Positions 19,024 through 20,962 of a stretch of 20,962 nucleotides of DNA are shown piece by piece (the first letter of the stretch is position 1; every line of letters starts with the position of its first letter). The position numbers and the translations under genes are program-made. The stretch is from positions 296,468 through 317,429 of the forward strand of contig GG745371.1 of assembly GCA_000151295.1 (NCBI GenBank), read 5' to 3'. Source of the DNA: Allomyces macrogynus ATCC 38327. Taxonomy: Eukaryota; Blastocladiomycota; Blastocladiomycetes; Blastocladiales; Blastocladiaceae. The notes under the pieces were generated by a model. That model did no database searches. It had not been told where the DNA came from and worked only from the letters and a program-made list of their open reading frames with translations.

Positions 19024-19273
19024 TACATGAAAACTGTAAAGTTCCGCCCGCGCAATACTTGAGATAGCCGGCAATCTTGCTGGTCACAGACGACTTTTTA
19101 GTATTGTCTCTCTTGCAACTGGGCAGTGTTGACACGTCAAGCCATCCATGGCCAGCCATGACATGGCTGGTACACATTCCATCACACGACCATTTGTTCT
19201 CCATGCCAACCTATAATCGTGTCGCGTCGACCCATTTCTAGTCCAGCCACTGTCAAGTCAACTCCGTCCCTGT
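19024..19273. other. Border of the repeat region, with a 19-bp palindrome
   Basis: CpG reappears from about 19043 (TTCCGCCCGCGC). No coding frame is supported. The segment holds the perfect palindrome at 19152-19170 and is the 3' flank of the minus-strand gene ending at 19274. Confidence 0.45.
19152..19170. repeat. 19-bp perfect palindrome
   Basis: CCAGCCATG and CATGGCTGG are exact reverse complements around a single A. It is about 100 bases downstream of the stop of the minus-strand gene at 19274. In RNA it could fold only with some arm opening because the centre is one base. Confidence 0.8.
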
Positions 19274-20962
19274 TCAGTCCGCGCCCATCCCACCCAGCTC
19301 ATCTACCAATGCCCCCAAACTGAGTCCCTCCAACACCGCCAAATCCGCTTCGTTCCGGACCGTCAACCGCAGTGCCGCCGTGCGGCCCGCCATCACCCCA
19401 CCTGCACTCCCACCCATCGTACCCGTTGCGCGTCGCGATGGCGGCGACGGGACTACCGGCTCGTCCACGGCCAAGACCACAGTCGCTCCTGCCGCTGCAG
19501 CAGCCGACGCCGAAGCAGACGCGATCCGCGCGGCCGCGCGCGACGGGGATCGGCCTGCGCGATTGCGTTCAGCGACGAGCGCGTGCCGACGGGACGGCGG
19601 GCGGGTCCTCGACGATGTCCACGGACGTACCGAGTTCTGGTGCCGGGCGGCCGCGGCCGCGTCGCGTGCGTTGGCGTTGCGAGAGATCAACGCGACTAGA
19701 TCCAGAAATGGGTGAGCGAAGTGATCCGTGGCGTGATGTGGAGAGAATAGGTGGGGGACATACGCCTGCGTCGCGGCCTGCATGATTTCCTTGGACTGCT
19801 CGAGAACGCGGTGCGTCTGGTCGCGCGCGGTCGGCATCGCCTGCGCGAGCAACGGGCTGCGCGCGTGGATCACGGACCGCAGCGAGAACGTATCCCTACA
19901 CACCACGAAATCAACACCATCAGTTCCCACCTATCCGAACCTCTCAACGCCCCAACTCGGACACGTACCGCGCACTATGCGCCGCCTCCAGTTTCCGCCG
20001 CGCCTCCCTCTCCCGCTGCTTCCCATCCTCGATCCGCTTCCGCTCGATCGCGCGCTCAATCACGTCCATTACCTCATGCTGCGCGCGCACCTTCGGCTTC
20101 CCTCCACCCGCCCCCACCACCGCCGTACTCGCCACTGGCACCCCGACTCCCACTCCCATCGCCGACGGCACCACCACCGCCGCCGCCAAATGAGCCATCG
20201 ACGCTCCCAACCCATCCAACGCCATCGCCACCGCCGCGGCTCCACCGCCTGTCGCCGCTGTCGAATGCGCTCGCAGGACGCGATGACCCATCGCGTCGGT
20301 CGCGAGACTTGCGCGTCTTTCCTCGCTGGGCGCCGCGCGTGACGCCGATCGCGCCGCGGCGGTTGTCGGGGACATGCCGAGTGCCGCAGCGGCGGCCGAG
20401 GCGGCGGCCGAGACGGATGTGCGTGCGCGGTTGGGTGGGGCCGAGCCGGGTACGGGCGCGCGGGATGCGGGGAAATGCGCTTGGAAAATGGATTCGAGGT
20501 GCGTGCGCACGGCGGGCCATTCGGGGGTCGGGACGTGCGCGCGAAAGTGCTCGCCGAGCATGCTGTAGAAACACTACAGCACCGCGGACGCGGAGGGTAT
20601 GAGCAAGTGGGCCGGAGCGCGATACGACACGACGCGGTGCGGTGCGGTGCGTGGGTACCTCGTAAAATGACCGCTCCACGGCGAAATTCATGGCCGCGCC
20701 GTACCGCTGCACAATCCGTGCGTACCCCTGGCACATCCGGTGCATCGCCGCGTCACGGTCAGCCTTGAGCGATTCGCGCGCTTCCTGCGACAGGGCCAGT
20801 GCGTGCACGTCCATTTCCGCCGGTGCCGTTGTCGTTGGTGATTCGGTGGTGGTAGGGGTCGTGCCGCGCATCGCGGCCGAGTCGTTGAGACTGGCGGCGG
20901 GATCGCACGCGTCAGCCGCGGCGCAGGTGGGTCGGTGTCGGAAGCAACGCGAGTTGAGCCAT
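19274..20962 (-). CDS. Multi-exon protein of unknown function, 5'-partial
   Basis: The frame is open to the window edge, so the start lies outside. Inferred exons are 20659-20961, 19969-20573, 19764-19895, 19631-19695 and 19274-19494, joined by GT-AG introns of 85, 73, 68 and 136 nt; all phases fit, giving about 441 residues here. The last intron (19495-19630) is the least certain. Ordered parts are SQEARESLKADRDAAMHRMC and YGAAMNFAVERSFYECFYSM, then EHFRAHVPTPEWPAVRTHLE, an Ala/Gly-rich middle, a basic coiled-coil-like KRIEDGKQREREARRKLEA, and a C-terminal LTVRNEADLAVLEGLSLGAL. There is no signal peptide or membrane helix in view. I do not recognise the family; a helical scaffold protein is a guess. 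Confidence 0.6.

Noticed and set aside
18726..19067. Plus-strand 113-codon open frame in the repeat region
   Set aside because: It lies in decayed CpG-poor DNA, overlaps the tRNA-like relic and shows no known transposon domain; openness here is probably chance.
19751..20602. Plus-strand open frame of about 283 codons, Pro/Arg/His-rich
   Set aside because: It is antisense to exons B and C of the minus-strand gene, with low-complexity composition.

Overview
This window is nuclear DNA from a GC-rich, intron-containing eukaryote, almost certainly a fungus. The case for a fungus rests on compact genes on both strands, short GT-AG introns (mostly 62-102 nt), branch-point-like CTAAC/CTGAC motifs, a Ysc84-type SYLF-SH3 protein, a Rag GTPase of Gtr1 length (310 aa) and a decayed Ty3/Gypsy chromovirus. 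The very high CpG content of the host DNA and the strongly RagA-like GTPase are compatible with an early-diverging zoosporic lineage such as Blastocladiomycota or Chytridiomycota, but that placement is a guess.

Layout. 1-690: GC-rich non-coding DNA and a pyrimidine-rich leader with an 18-bp E-box palindrome. 691-1389 (+): unknown basic, Pro/Ser-rich protein. 1637-3938 (-): two neighbouring genes that both end in an Hsp20/alpha-crystallin domain; the first also carries an extra N-terminal globular domain of unknown type. 4704-6673 (-): a pair of paralogous small secreted proteins, one with two introns (one of only 29 nt) and one with none. 7811-8440 (-): ribosomal protein eL13. 9762-10456 (-): a three-exon ZNHIT3/Hit1-type zinc-finger protein. 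11116-11705 (+): succinate dehydrogenase cytochrome b subunit. 12212-13511 (+): a six-exon Gtr1/RagA GTPase. 14252-15661 (+): a three-exon Ysc84/SH3YL1-type protein. 16388-16954 (-): unknown proline-rich protein. 17235-19023: a transposon graveyard. It holds the 3' end of a chromovirus pol, a possible LTR and a tRNA-like relic, and it is almost stripped of CpG. 19274-20962 (-): a multi-exon gene of unknown function that runs off the right edge.

The genes are mostly independent housekeeping units, not a pathway cluster: translation (eL13), box C/D snoRNP assembly (ZNHIT3), respiration (SDHC), TORC1 nutrient signalling (Gtr1) and actin/endocytosis (Ysc84). The only local functional groupings are the small heat-shock pair and the secreted-protein pair, both probably local duplications. 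The most unusual signals are the 899-bp CpG-free retroelement, the tRNA-like relic beside it, the 29-nt intron, the intron difference between the secreted paralogues, the ubiquitin-fold-like plus alpha-crystallin fusion, and several perfect palindromes in promoter positions. I saw no convincing undescribed multi-gene system.
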